A stretch of DNA of 62,899 bases from Flavobacterium psychrophilum (GTDB lineage: Bacteria; Bacteroidota; Bacteroidia; Flavobacteriales; Flavobacteriaceae), in the NCBI GenBank assembly GCA_945890865.1, contig CAMDDB010000012.1, positions 1 through 62,899 of the forward strand. Direction: 5' to 3'. The stretch's first letter is position 1, and the number at the start of each line of letters is the position of its first letter. The notes under the pieces were generated by a model. It saw only the letters and a program-made list of their open reading frames with translations, did not search any database and had not been told where the DNA came from. This document shows positions 1-7,983 of this stretch, piece by piece. The position numbers were made by a program, and so were the translations under genes.

Positions 1-30
1 TCCAAAAGTAATGAATTAACTCAAAAGTAA
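1..30 (+). CDS. Possible C-terminal end of an upstream gene (partial)
   Basis: Frame 1 reads nine codons (ending N-E-L-T-Q-K) and a TAA stop just before folP. It may be the tail of the preceding gene, but nine residues cannot identify a family and an open frame of this length is expected by chance. It leaves only 11 bases before the folP ATG, which would fit an operon. Confidence 0.3.
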   Translation, partial: SKSNELTQK

Positions 31-41
31 AAAGAAATAAA

Positions 42-863
42 ATGACAATCAATTGTAACGGAACGCTTATCGATATTTCTCTGCCAAAAGTAATGGGAAT
101 AGTAAACGTTACGCCCGATTCTTTTTATGATGGAGGCAAGCACACTGAAATCAATGCCATTATTCGTCTTGTGGATAAAATGCTCTCAGATGGAGCTGAT
201 ATAATTGACATTGGAGCCTATTCGAGTAAACCAAGTGCCGAATTTGTGCCTGAGTTTGAGGAAGCCAATCGATTGAAAGTTGTTATCAAAGAATTGATCA
301 CTACGTTCCCTAATATTGTTTTATCGGTAGATACATTTAGAGCTTCTGTTGCTAAGTCTGCTGTTGAACAAGGAGTAGCTATGGTTAATGATATTTCGGC
401 CGGATGGCTTGATGAACAGATGATGCCTACTGTAGCTGAATTGAAAGTTCCCTATATCATGATGCACATGCGCGGTACTCCGCAAACCATGCTAACGCTT
501 ACCCAATATGATGATGTGGTAAAAGAAATGCTGTTCTATTTTTCGGAGCGTATTCAAAAAGCAAGAAGTTATGGCATTTCGGATCTCATTATTGATCCTG
601 GTTTTGGGTTTGCAAAAACATTAGAACAAAACTATGAAGTGCTATCAAAATTGGAATTATTTAAGCAATTAGATTTGCCAATATTAACAGGTGTTTCTAG
701 AAAATCAATGATTTATAAAGTTTTGGAAATCACAGCACAAGAGGCTTTGAATGGCACATCGGTTATTCATACGATAGCGTTACAAAAGGGAGCAAATATT
801 TTACGAGTGCATGATGTTAAAGAGGCAGTAGAATGTGTAAAACTATTTAGTCAATTACAATGA
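42..863 (+). CDS. folP: Dihydropteroate synthase
   Basis: Condenses 6-hydroxymethyl-7,8-dihydropterin diphosphate with p-aminobenzoate to dihydropteroate in cytosolic folate synthesis, and is the sulfonamide target. The 273-residue length is typical. Visible family motifs are MGIVNVTPDSFYDGG near residues 18-32 (diphosphate and substrate loop), DIIDIGAYSSKP near 53-64, MVNDISAG near 114, DPGFGFAKT near 187, GVSRKSM near 217 and the C-terminal RVHDV. The usual STRPG of the second loop reads SSKPS here, a variant also seen in relatives. The start ATG at 42 gives the standard N-terminus. The stop overlaps the next start by four bases (ATGA), so the two genes are probably translationally coupled. 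Confidence 0.96.
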   Translation: MTINCNGTLIDISLPKVMGIVNVTPDSFYDGGKHTEINAIIRLVDKMLSDGADIIDIGAYSSKPSAEFVPEFEEANRLKVVIKELITTFPNIVLSVDTFRASVAKSAVEQGVAMVNDISAGWLDEQMMPTVAELKVPYIMMHMRGTPQTMLTLTQYDDVVKEMLFYFSERIQKARSYGISDLIIDPGFGFAKTLEQNYEVLSKLELFKQLDLPILTGVSRKSMIYKVLEITAQEALNGTSVIHTIALQKGANILRVHDVKEAVECVKLFSQLQ

Positions 864-1471
864 AAAAAATAATTTTAATAATAGGGTTCTGGAGTTTGTT
901 TTCGTGCCAGGAAAAAGAGGTGTTATTGCCACAACTGGATCGAACAATTACAGCTACTATTGAAGATCACTCGCCAATTTACATGTTTTTTAAGACAGAA
1001 GCTACTGATACTTTAATTGATGTGAATCGAAAAAACGCCATCAGTTCGACCCATTGGATTTTCAACATCGACAAACGATTACCATTGCGATTGGTAGTGC
1101 CTGAAATCCAAAAATTACAAGCAAAAAAGGAGGGAAGTGCGCATAAAAATGCTGCTTCAGAAAATTATTTATCCTATTCGGATAGTATCCAAAAGCAACT
1201 AGCATTTATTTCATTTACAAAAGTGATTTTTACATTGGATGAACCCAAATTTGGGATTCCAATTTATTTTGCTAAAAACAATACAATTTTTGTAAACTCT
1301 ACCGAAGTAAAAAAAGCAGATTTGGTTCTCTATTTAGCACAGTTGCCAGGAAACAAACCGTTACAATTTAATTTTTGTTTTGATAAAAACAGTACGTATG
1401 AAAATCTTGTTAAAAACCTTGTTTTTGCACAAACTAAGGGATTGCAAGTTGCACATGTATTTGTGTATTAA
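860..1471 (+). CDS. Putative lipoprotein, ExbD-like C-terminus (uncertain)
   Basis: A 203-residue protein starting with a lipobox-type signal (hydrophobic stretch then L-F-S-C near residue 16), so probably lipid-anchored in the envelope. I do not recognise a named family. The C-terminal third, with a polar QFNFCFDKNSTYENLV segment leading into a hydrophobic strand, resembles the periplasmic fold of ExbD-type proteins, but that is only a pattern impression. There are no obvious catalytic residues. The start overlaps the folP stop by four bases, indicating an operon. It ends 18 bases before the convergent rlmH gene. Confidence 0.75.
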   Translation: MKKIILIIGFWSLFSCQEKEVLLPQLDRTITATIEDHSPIYMFFKTEATDTLIDVNRKNAISSTHWIFNIDKRLPLRLVVPEIQKLQAKKEGSAHKNAASENYLSYSDSIQKQLAFISFTKVIFTLDEPKFGIPIYFAKNNTIFVNSTEVKKADLVLYLAQLPGNKPLQFNFCFDKNSTYENLVKNLVFAQTKGLQVAHVFVY

Positions 1472-1488
1472 TGCAATACATTTTCTTC

Positions 1489-1962
1489 TTACTGGTGGTG
1501 ATAGGGTTCGTTTTTAAGAATAGTAAAACCTCTATAGATTTGTTCAATAACAAACAAACGGACCATTTGGTGAGAGAACGTCATTTCAGATAAGGAGACT
1601 TTGCCTTGTGCTTTTTGATAGACCGTTTCACTGAATCCATAAGGACCGCCAATAACCAAGACTAAAGTTTTGATGCCGGCATTCATTTTCTTTTGCAAAT
1701 AGTCTGAAAAATCTAAACTACTATATGTTTTGCCGTTTTCGTCTAATAAAATTAAGTGATCCGTGGAACCAATTTTTGCCAAAATGAGTTCGCCTTCCTT
1801 TTCTTTTTGTTGGGCTTCCGACAAGTTTTTTACGTTTTTGATGTCGGGTATGATTTCCAAATCAAATTTGACATAAAATGACAACCGCTTGGAATAGTCT
1901 TCGATTAACGATTGTAAATTTTTGTTGTCGGTTTTACCAATAGCGAGGAGTCGAATGTTCAT
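1489..1962 (-). CDS. rlmH: 23S rRNA (pseudouridine-1915-N3)-methyltransferase RlmH
   Basis: SPOUT-family methyltransferase that N3-methylates pseudouridine 1915 in helix 69 of 23S rRNA on assembled ribosomes. The 157 residues match the family length. The SAM-binding knot is visible as LVLVIGGPYGFS near residues 100-111, followed by S-H-Q-M-V-R-L and the signature C-terminus EQIYRGFTILKNEPYHHQ. The start ATG at 1962 gives the usual MNIRLLAIGKT N-terminus. An intrinsic terminator separates it from the upstream minus-strand gene, so it probably has its own promoter, which I could not place. Confidence 0.95.
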   Translation of the reverse strand: MNIRLLAIGKTDNKNLQSLIEDYSKRLSFYVKFDLEIIPDIKNVKNLSEAQQKEKEGELILAKIGSTDHLILLDENGKTYSSLDFSDYLQKKMNAGIKTLVLVIGGPYGFSETVYQKAQGKVSLSEMTFSHQMVRLFVIEQIYRGFTILKNEPYHHQ

Positions 1963-1983
1963 TTGATATGAAATTATAGTAAG

Positions 1984-2010
1984 GAAAAAAAACCACGCGT
2001 TACGTGGTTT
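1984..2010 (-). terminator. Intrinsic terminator after the 2016-3485 gene
   Basis: Inverted repeat AAACCACG / CGTGGTTT around a five-base loop. On the minus strand it is followed by a run of eight or more T. It lies between the stop at 2016 and the rlmH start. Confidence 0.8.
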
Positions 2011-2015
2011 AATTT

Positions 2016-3485
2016 TTATTTATTGGATTCTGATGCTTTTAAATCAACTTCGCAAGCATAAGAAAACAATCTTCCCTGCTTGATAATATCTGCCGTACCA
2101 TCGGGCAGCATTTCTTCCCAACCCGATTCATCACTACAAATCATTTTAAGGACTTTGCGGGAGAAAATAGCGAGGTTTTTTTCTTCGTAATCTTTAATGT
2201 CGATTACTTTGCCGTTGAATTTAAAGAATTTATACAATTCTTTCATTCGCGGGTGTACCTTTAAATTTTCAGAAGTGATGATGTTGCCCTCTTCATCTTT
2301 CATTGGATACAAATACACTTTTAGATCACGATAAAATAGTTTACCAAAGGCTTCTAATATTCCACCCGATAAATGGCGGTAGTATTTTTCATCAAAGATT
2401 TCCACTAAATTACTTACCCCCATGGCTAATCCCATTCTGGCTTTAGAGTAATTTGAAAAATATTCAACGACTTTAAAATATTCTTGGAAATTTGATATCA
2501 TTACGGTTTGCCCAAGTCTACAAAGTAATTCGGCACGATCTAAGAAATCACGTTCGTCAATTTCACCTTCGGCTTTTAAGTTGGAGAGCGTAATTTCAAA
2601 GACCACAAAGGTATTTTCTTTGTCTACTTTGTTTTCTTGGATAAACATGTTGTAGGATTCTTCATACATGTCCATGTTTACTTTGGTCACCGGTCTAAAA
2701 CTTCCGCGAAGGGCTAAGATATTTTTTTTATATAGTACTGCTGCAGGCAATATGTTTTTTCCGTCAGGGCCAAACATTACGGCATCAGTCATACCGTTTT
2801 TTACCAATTGAAGACTCATCAAACGGTTGTCAACGTCTGCAAAACGCGGTCCCGAAAAATTAATGGTATCAATTTCAATTTGGTCTTTATCTAAATGGTC
2901 ATAGAGATAGCGCAATAATTTTTTTGGATCATTGTATTTGTAAAATGCACCATAAATTAAATTTACCCCTAAAATTCCTAATGTTTCTTGTTGCAGTTTG
3001 GCATCATTTTCTTTAAAACGTATGTGTAAAGTAATTTCATTATACGCTTCATCAGGTTCTACTTGATATACAATTCCTACCCATCCGTGTCCTTTAAATT
3101 GTTTTGCAAAATCAATCGTTGCCACGGTATTGGCATAACTAAAAAATAATTTATTGGGATGTTTAACCCTGGTTAAACGTTGTTCTACCAGATTAATCTC
3201 GTGCGACAACATTTTTTTAAGGCGACTTTCAGTTACGTATCGGCCATCAACTTCATCACCATAGATGGCATCACTAAAATCCTTATCGTAAGCAGACATT
3301 GCTTTTGCAATGGTTCCTGAAGAGGCACCCGCTCTAAAGAAATTACGAACAGTTTCTTGTCCTGCCCCAATTTCAGCAAATGTACCGTAGATATTTTCAT
3401 TCAGATTAATTCTCAATGCTTTATCCTTTATAGATGGAATTTGTTCTATTGCTTTGTCACCACGAACTTTAATATCAGTAATCAT
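2016..3485 (-). CDS. Conserved protein of unknown function (489 aa)
   Basis: A 489-residue soluble protein with no signal peptide or membrane segment. I recognise it as conserved in Flavobacteriaceae but cannot assign a biochemical role. Visible features are a glycine-rich N-terminal stretch (EIGAGQETVRNFFRAGASSGT, about residues 38-58), an acidic DKDFSDAIYGDEVDGRYV segment near 67-84 and a mixed alpha/beta body. Names such as nicotinate-nucleotide adenylyltransferase or TonB-dependent receptor have been attached to such proteins, but neither the HxGH nucleotidyltransferase motif nor an outer membrane barrel is present. The ATG at 3485 follows a plausible promoter box at 3541-3548. It is transcribed divergently from the 3600-4364 hydrolase. 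Confidence 0.85.
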   Translation of the reverse strand: MITDIKVRGDKAIEQIPSIKDKALRINLNENIYGTFAEIGAGQETVRNFFRAGASSGTIAKAMSAYDKDFSDAIYGDEVDGRYVTESRLKKMLSHEINLVEQRLTRVKHPNKLFFSYANTVATIDFAKQFKGHGWVGIVYQVEPDEAYNEITLHIRFKENDAKLQQETLGILGVNLIYGAFYKYNDPKKLLRYLYDHLDKDQIEIDTINFSGPRFADVDNRLMSLQLVKNGMTDAVMFGPDGKNILPAAVLYKKNILALRGSFRPVTKVNMDMYEESYNMFIQENKVDKENTFVVFEITLSNLKAEGEIDERDFLDRAELLCRLGQTVMISNFQEYFKVVEYFSNYSKARMGLAMGVSNLVEIFDEKYYRHLSGGILEAFGKLFYRDLKVYLYPMKDEEGNIITSENLKVHPRMKELYKFFKFNGKVIDIKDYEEKNLAIFSRKVLKMICSDESGWEEMLPDGTADIIKQGRLFSYACEVDLKASESNK

Positions 3486-3540
3486 ATCAGTATAATTTGG
3501 GCTTTTGGCCTACTATTTAATGTTGAAAATAGATTTCAAG

Positions 3541-3548
3541 CAAAGTTA
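3541..3548 (-). promoter_or_regulatory. Bacteroidetes -7 box for the 489-aa gene
   Basis: The minus strand reads TAACTTTG, matching TAnnTTTG. No clear TTG lies at the expected distance. Transcription would start about 50 bases before the ATG at 3485. Confidence 0.5.
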
Positions 3549-3580
3549 GTTATTTTATCAAAAAATAAGGTAAATATTCT

Positions 3581-3588
3581 TATTTTTG
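3581..3588 (+). promoter_or_regulatory. Bacteroidetes -7 box for the MBL-fold gene
   Basis: TATTTTTG matches TAnnTTTG. It lies 11 bases before the proposed TTG start at 3600, which rules out the longer frame beginning at 3357 as the real start from this promoter. Confidence 0.55.
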
Positions 3589-3599
3589 TAAAAAAAGAA

Positions 3600-4364
3600 T
3601 TGAAAGTCTACTTTTTAGGAACCGGTACTTCACAAGGAATTCCCGTAATAGGAAGCCAACATTCAGTTTGTATGAGTTCCGATTCAAGGGATCAACGGTT
3701 GCGAGTATCTATTTGGATCCAAATGGATGCGACTTCGATAGTAATAGATTGTGGTCCCGATTTTAGACAACAAATGTTGACTTCTAAATGCCAACACATT
3801 GATGCGTTGTTGTTTACTCATGAGCATTCCGATCATACCGCTGGATTAGATGATATTCGTCCTTTTTATTTTAAGCAAGGAAATATTGCTTTATACGCTC
3901 ACAATCGCGTGTTACAAAATCTTGAAAAACGATTTGATTATATTTTTCAAACCGACGATAAATATCCGGGTGCTCCATCTGTATCTCCACATCAAGTTAA
4001 AGAAAACACTCCTTTCCAAGTACATAATTATACCATAGAGCCTATTAATGCTTGGCACGGTAGCCTTCAAGTTTTTGGATATAAATTGCAAGATTTTGTG
4101 TATTTAACCGATGTAAAAAGTATGGATGCAACCGAAATAGATAAAATAAAAAATTGTAACGTATTGGTAATAAATTGCTTGCGCAAAGAAAACCATGCTA
4201 CACATTTTAATTTAACAGAAGCCTTACATTTTATATCTTTGGTGCAACCACAAAAAACATATTTTACGCACATCAGTCATTTATTTGGATTTCATGCAGA
4301 AATTGAACAGCAATTGCCGCCCAATGTATTTGTGGCTTATGATAATTTAGAAATTACAATTTAA
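3600..4364 (+). CDS. MBL-fold metallo-hydrolase (phosphodiesterase-like)
   Basis: A 254-residue metallo-beta-lactamase-fold hydrolase. The first strand VYFLGTGTSQGIPV and the metal-binding HEHSDH at residues 74-79 are clear. Downstream, NAWHGSLQVFGYK, VYLTDVK (metal Asp) and THISHLFG supply the remaining ligand motifs. It resembles the PhnP and RNase Z-related branch, which hydrolyse phosphodiesters; the substrate is unknown. The open frame runs back to 3357 inside the opposing gene, but homology begins only at the TTG at 3600 (L/M-K-V-Y-F-L-G-T-G) and a promoter box sits just before it, so I chose this non-ATG start. It is followed 10 bases later by the 4375 gene, probably in one operon. Confidence 0.88.
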   Translation: MKVYFLGTGTSQGIPVIGSQHSVCMSSDSRDQRLRVSIWIQMDATSIVIDCGPDFRQQMLTSKCQHIDALLFTHEHSDHTAGLDDIRPFYFKQGNIALYAHNRVLQNLEKRFDYIFQTDDKYPGAPSVSPHQVKENTPFQVHNYTIEPINAWHGSLQVFGYKLQDFVYLTDVKSMDATEIDKIKNCNVLVINCLRKENHATHFNLTEALHFISLVQPQKTYFTHISHLFGFHAEIEQQLPPNVFVAYDNLEITI

Positions 4365-4374
4365 TTCCATATCC

Positions 4375-4869
4375 ATGAAAAATGTTATTTTATATGCATT
4401 CGTTTTTTCACTCTTGTTCAACGTGTTTCAATTTGTGAATTCAACTAAAATTTTAGAAGGAAAAGAAACAGAAGTTCAAAAAGTGAAAACGCAGTTAAAA
4501 ACATCTCGCGATTCTTTGATGCAATTGTCTAATTCAAATTATTTTGCCTTAGAAAATGATGAAGATGCACAAGAATATTTTTTTAGCAACAACTTAGACT
4601 ATCAAAAAGTAGCTGTAAAAGTTAAAGAGGATTTGATTGTTTTGAATGAAAATAAAAACGGAAATCAATTAGTTCCTTATGAGCCAATAGATGGAAAATC
4701 CTTTATCGTTAATACCTCAAAAATACTGAACCACCGATGGTTGATTGCCGAATTTTCAAATGGCGATTTATGGGGTCAAATACTTGTCAAGTACTTTGTT
4801 AGCGCAGATCGACCAACAGAATTTGAAACTGTAGAAACGGTTTTGTATGAGCGACAAACCAAAAATTAA
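4375..4869 (+). CDS. Hypothetical membrane-anchored protein (164 aa)
   Basis: One N-terminal hydrophobic segment (about residues 4-20) serves as a signal anchor. A polar segment with short coiled-coil character (KILEGKETEVQKVKTQLKTSRDSLMQL) follows, then a small globular domain of about 100 residues, rich in beta strands, that would face the periplasm. There is no lipobox and no family that I can name. It lies between the MBL hydrolase (10-base gap) and the aminotransferase (20-base gap to the ATG at 4889), so it is probably co-transcribed with them. Confidence 0.75.
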   Translation: MKNVILYAFVFSLLFNVFQFVNSTKILEGKETEVQKVKTQLKTSRDSLMQLSNSNYFALENDEDAQEYFFSNNLDYQKVAVKVKEDLIVLNENKNGNQLVPYEPIDGKSFIVNTSKILNHRWLIAEFSNGDLWGQILVKYFVSADRPTEFETVETVLYERQTKN

Positions 4870-4888
4870 TAACCGTTATATTGCGACA

Positions 4889-6364
4889 ATGAACAGCCAA
4901 TTAGAACTTTATTTTAACGAGTTTAGAAAAGATATCATAGGGATAGATCAAACCTTTATTTCGCCGTATGGTCCAAAAAAAATCATTTATACCGATTGGA
5001 CGGCTAGTGGCAGATTGTATCGGCCTATCGAAGAAAAGTTGATGAACGAATTTGGACCCTTTGTTGCTAATACCCATACCGAAACTACAGTGACGGGTAC
5101 CGCAATGACCTTGGCCTATCATGAAGCTAGACATATAATTAAGCGCCATGTGAATGCCAGTTCAGAGGACATATTGATTACTGATGGTACCGGTATGACG
5201 GGCGTTGTAAATAAATTTCAGCGTATTTTGGGGCTTAGAATTCCAGAAAATTTAAAAGAATTTGCAGTCATTCCCGAAGCATTAAAACCCATTGTTTTTA
5301 TCTCACACATGGAACACCATTCCAATCAAACGTCATGGTTAGAAACTATTGCCGATGTGGAGGTTATACCAGCAAATGAAGAAGGTTTATTGTGCTTGAA
5401 GGGTTTGAAAGTATTACTAGAGAAATACAAACAGCGAAGTTTTAAAATTGCGTCAATTACCTCCTGTTCTAACGTGACCGGAATTCAAACACCCTATCAC
5501 GAAGTCGCTCAACTGATGCATCAAAATAATGGTGTGTGTTTTGTCGATTTTGCTTGTTCGGGACCTTATGTAACCATCGATATGCATCCCCAAGTTGCCG
5601 ATGCTTATTTGGACGCTATCTTTTTTTCACCCCATAAATTTTTGGGCGGACCAGGAACTTCAGGCGTGTTGCTATTTAATAAAAACCTCTATAAAAACAA
5701 TGTTCCCGATTGTCCAGGTGGCGGGACCGTAAGTTGGACTAATCCATGGGGCGAACACAAATACATCGATAATATTGAAGATCGAGAAGATGGAGGAACT
5801 CCTGGTTTTTTGCAAGTAATTAAAACGGCATTGGCCATTCAGTTAAAAGACAAAATGGGAGTAAAAAACATTTTGAAGCGCGAACATGAGTTGGTCAACT
5901 ATATTTTTACCAGTTTAAATATTGTTCCTAATTTACACATTTTAGCCGATCAGCACCAGGATCGGTTGGGGGTAATTTCATTCTATATCGAAGACTTGCA
6001 TTATAATTTAGGCGTAAAATTACTCAATGATAAATTTGGGATCCAAACACGTGGAGGTTGTAGTTGCGCCGGTACTTACGGCCATTATTTATTGCATGTA
6101 GATCAAGAAATGTCGTATCATTTGGTTTGCCAAATTGCTTCGGGCGATTTGATTCAAAAACCAGGTTGGATCCGAATGTCTATTCATCCGACAACGACTA
6201 CTGAAGAAATTCAGTATGTGTGTGATAGTATACGAGATTTGGCGCTACACCATTCAGTTTGGGGATCCGATTATCAATACAATTCCAAGACCAATGAATT
6301 CAGTCACAAAGCAACTCCATTGTCGATAGAAAAACAGCGAGTAAATAGTTGGTTTATGGTTTAG
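4889..6364 (+). CDS. Class V aminotransferase-fold PLP enzyme (SufS/NifS-like)
   Basis: A 491-residue PLP enzyme of the cysteine desulfurase/class V aminotransferase fold. The Schiff-base lysine is in FFSPHKFLGGPG (K250), the cofactor aspartate region is VDFACSGPY, and NTHTETTVTG and HSNQTSW are substrate-side motifs. A late RGGCSCAGTYG (C391, C393) corresponds to the region holding the catalytic cysteine in desulfurases. It is longer than SufS (about 406) and has extra C-terminal sequence, so the substrate is uncertain. An ATG at 4847 would overlap the upstream gene and add 14 poorly conserved residues, so the ATG at 4889 is preferred. Its end overlaps the convergent acyltransferase by 11 bases. 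Confidence 0.85.
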   Translation: MNSQLELYFNEFRKDIIGIDQTFISPYGPKKIIYTDWTASGRLYRPIEEKLMNEFGPFVANTHTETTVTGTAMTLAYHEARHIIKRHVNASSEDILITDGTGMTGVVNKFQRILGLRIPENLKEFAVIPEALKPIVFISHMEHHSNQTSWLETIADVEVIPANEEGLLCLKGLKVLLEKYKQRSFKIASITSCSNVTGIQTPYHEVAQLMHQNNGVCFVDFACSGPYVTIDMHPQVADAYLDAIFFSPHKFLGGPGTSGVLLFNKNLYKNNVPDCPGGGTVSWTNPWGEHKYIDNIEDREDGGTPGFLQVIKTALAIQLKDKMGVKNILKREHELVNYIFTSLNIVPNLHILADQHQDRLGVISFYIEDLHYNLGVKLLNDKFGIQTRGGCSCAGTYGHYLLHVDQEMSYHLVCQIASGDLIQKPGWIRMSIHPTTTTEEIQYVCDSIRDLALHHSVWGSDYQYNSKTNEFSHKATPLSIEKQRVNSWFMV

Positions 6365-7232
6365 TATTCATGTGTTTCCATCGTTTGTGTGTCCACAAAT
6401 AATATTCGGGGGCTTCGAGTATTTGTTGTTCTACCAATTGTAAAAATCGATCAGTAATTTCATAATTTGGAACCGATTTTACATCTTCAGACATCACTTC
6501 AAAACTAGCTTCATAGTAGCCGCGTTTTATTTTTTTGGTGCGCAAAAAGATGACATTCATATCAAATCGTTTGGCCAGCATTTCGGCACCTGTATGCACA
6601 GGAACTTCATGCCCCATAAATGGCGCCCAATGATACGCTGCATTTTTTTTTGGCGATTGATCACTGGCAAAGCCGTATAAAGAAAGTTCACCAATAGAGT
6701 GATTGTGGGTAATTGTAGCAATGGCTTTTCTGCTCGAGATTAATTCTGCTTTAAATTTGGAACGAATTTTTTTAACCAATTTATCAAAATAGGGGTTTGC
6801 AATTTTTTTATAAATTCCATACCCTTTGTGGTTGATATGGTAATTCATAGAGACCACCCATTCATAACTTGCATAATGGGCACAAAGTACTGCAATACTT
6901 TTATTTTTTTTCTCTAATTCAAGGTAAACATCAAGGTTTTTAAATGTAAAGCGTTTTTCAATTTCTTTTTGAGAAATACTTAAAGTTTTGATCATTTCTA
7001 AAAACAAATCACACAAATGGCTGTAGAATTTCTTTTCTACGGTTCGTCTTTCTTTTTCAGATAAATGGGGTAGTGCCAGGGCTAAATTTTCTCGAACTGT
7101 TTTTTTGCGGTATCTAATGACATGGTAGGTTAAAAAACAAACGCCATCTGAAAATAAATAGAAAATAGGGAAAGGTAGTATGGAAATGAGCCAAATAATT
7201 GGATAAAATAGAATATATAGAAGTAGTTGCAT
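6354..7232 (-). CDS. Lysophospholipid/lipid A acyltransferase family protein (LpxL/HtrB-like)
   Basis: A 292-residue inner membrane acyltransferase of the HtrB/LpxL family, which transfers secondary acyl chains to lipid A precursors. An N-terminal membrane segment (about 8-28) precedes the catalytic HYASYEW (HX4E-type motif, near residue 118). FASDQSPKKNAAYHWAPFMGHEVPVHTGAEMLAKR near 188-222 contains the second conserved block, and NYEITDRFLQLVEQQILEAPEYYLWTHKRWK is the family C-terminal motif. The start ATG at 7232 is preceded by a TATATTTG box. It could act on other bacteroidal lipids such as aminolipids; lipid A is the best guess. Confidence 0.88.
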   Translation of the reverse strand: MQLLLYILFYPIIWLISILPFPIFYLFSDGVCFLTYHVIRYRKKTVRENLALALPHLSEKERRTVEKKFYSHLCDLFLEMIKTLSISQKEIEKRFTFKNLDVYLELEKKNKSIAVLCAHYASYEWVVSMNYHINHKGYGIYKKIANPYFDKLVKKIRSKFKAELISSRKAIATITHNHSIGELSLYGFASDQSPKKNAAYHWAPFMGHEVPVHTGAEMLAKRFDMNVIFLRTKKIKRGYYEASFEVMSEDVKSVPNYEITDRFLQLVEQQILEAPEYYLWTHKRWKHMNTKP

Positions 7233-7247
7233 TGTGTATTTTTTTTA

Positions 7248-7255
7248 CAAATATA
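7248..7255 (-). promoter_or_regulatory. Bacteroidetes -7 box for the acyltransferase
   Basis: The minus strand reads TATATTTG (TAnnTTTG), about 16 bases upstream of the ATG at 7232. Confidence 0.5.
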
Positions 7256-7312
7256 CTTTTTTAGTTCTAAGTTAATTCGACAAAGTATTCATAAATTTAC
7301 AAAAAAAATAAT

Positions 7313-7939
7313 ATGATGGTTAGCATTTTGGTTTTGATTGGAGTAACCGTTCTCATCAGCTACAAAGGAATAAAGGATGGCTTGTTTTTTAATAAAAACG
7401 AATTTCACATTGGAAGTATCCAATCGGGCGAACAGTTTAGAATCTTAAGCTCAGGTTTTTTACATGTCGATTTTCAGCATTTGTTTTTCAATATGTTTAC
7501 CTTGTATTTGTTTGCACCTTATGTCGTTTATCATTTCAGTACGAGCTATTTTTTAATACTCTATTTAGGAAGTTTATTATCGGGCAGTTTGCTCACGTTG
7601 TATTTTCATAAAAATGAAAACCAATATAGAGCCGTTGGGGCTTCGGGTGCTGTAACTGGAATCATTTATAGTGCTATATTAATTGAACCTAATATGTACA
7701 TGTATGGATTTATTCCAGGTTATGTTTTTGGATTTTTGTATTTACTTGCTTCGATATATGGTATGAAAACCAAGCGCGATAATATTGGTCACGTAGCCCA
7801 TTTTGGTGGAGCAATCGGCGGCTTTGTAATTACGTTGATCAGAGAGCCACAGATAGTTGCAGAGCAAACGGTCACTGTTGTAGCTTTATTGGTTCCAATA
7901 ATAGTATTGTTTTTTTTAGAAAAGACCAACAAACTGTAA
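7313..7939 (+). CDS. Rhomboid family intramembrane serine protease
   Basis: A 208-residue polytopic membrane protein with six predicted membrane segments. The rhomboid catalytic dyad is visible: S111 in AVGASGAVTG and H163 in HVAHFGGAIGG. The conserved HLFFNM (H56, N60) in the second segment forms the oxyanion region. It cleaves substrates within the membrane; its natural targets are unknown. Two ATG codons are adjacent at the start (7313 and 7316), so the exact first residue is uncertain by one. Only 44 bases separate it from the SIMPL gene, with which it may be co-transcribed. Confidence 0.93.
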   Translation: MMVSILVLIGVTVLISYKGIKDGLFFNKNEFHIGSIQSGEQFRILSSGFLHVDFQHLFFNMFTLYLFAPYVVYHFSTSYFLILYLGSLLSGSLLTLYFHKNENQYRAVGASGAVTGIIYSAILIEPNMYMYGFIPGYVFGFLYLLASIYGMKTKRDNIGHVAHFGGAIGGFVITLIREPQIVAEQTVTVVALLVPIIVLFFLEKTNKL

Positions 7940-7983
7940 CTTTTGGCATATTCCTTGTAACTTCCCATAAAAAAATTGAACAT

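Noticed and set aside
2016..3485. Nicotinate-nucleotide adenylyltransferase
   Set aside because: There is no HxGH motif or matching N-terminal nucleotide site.
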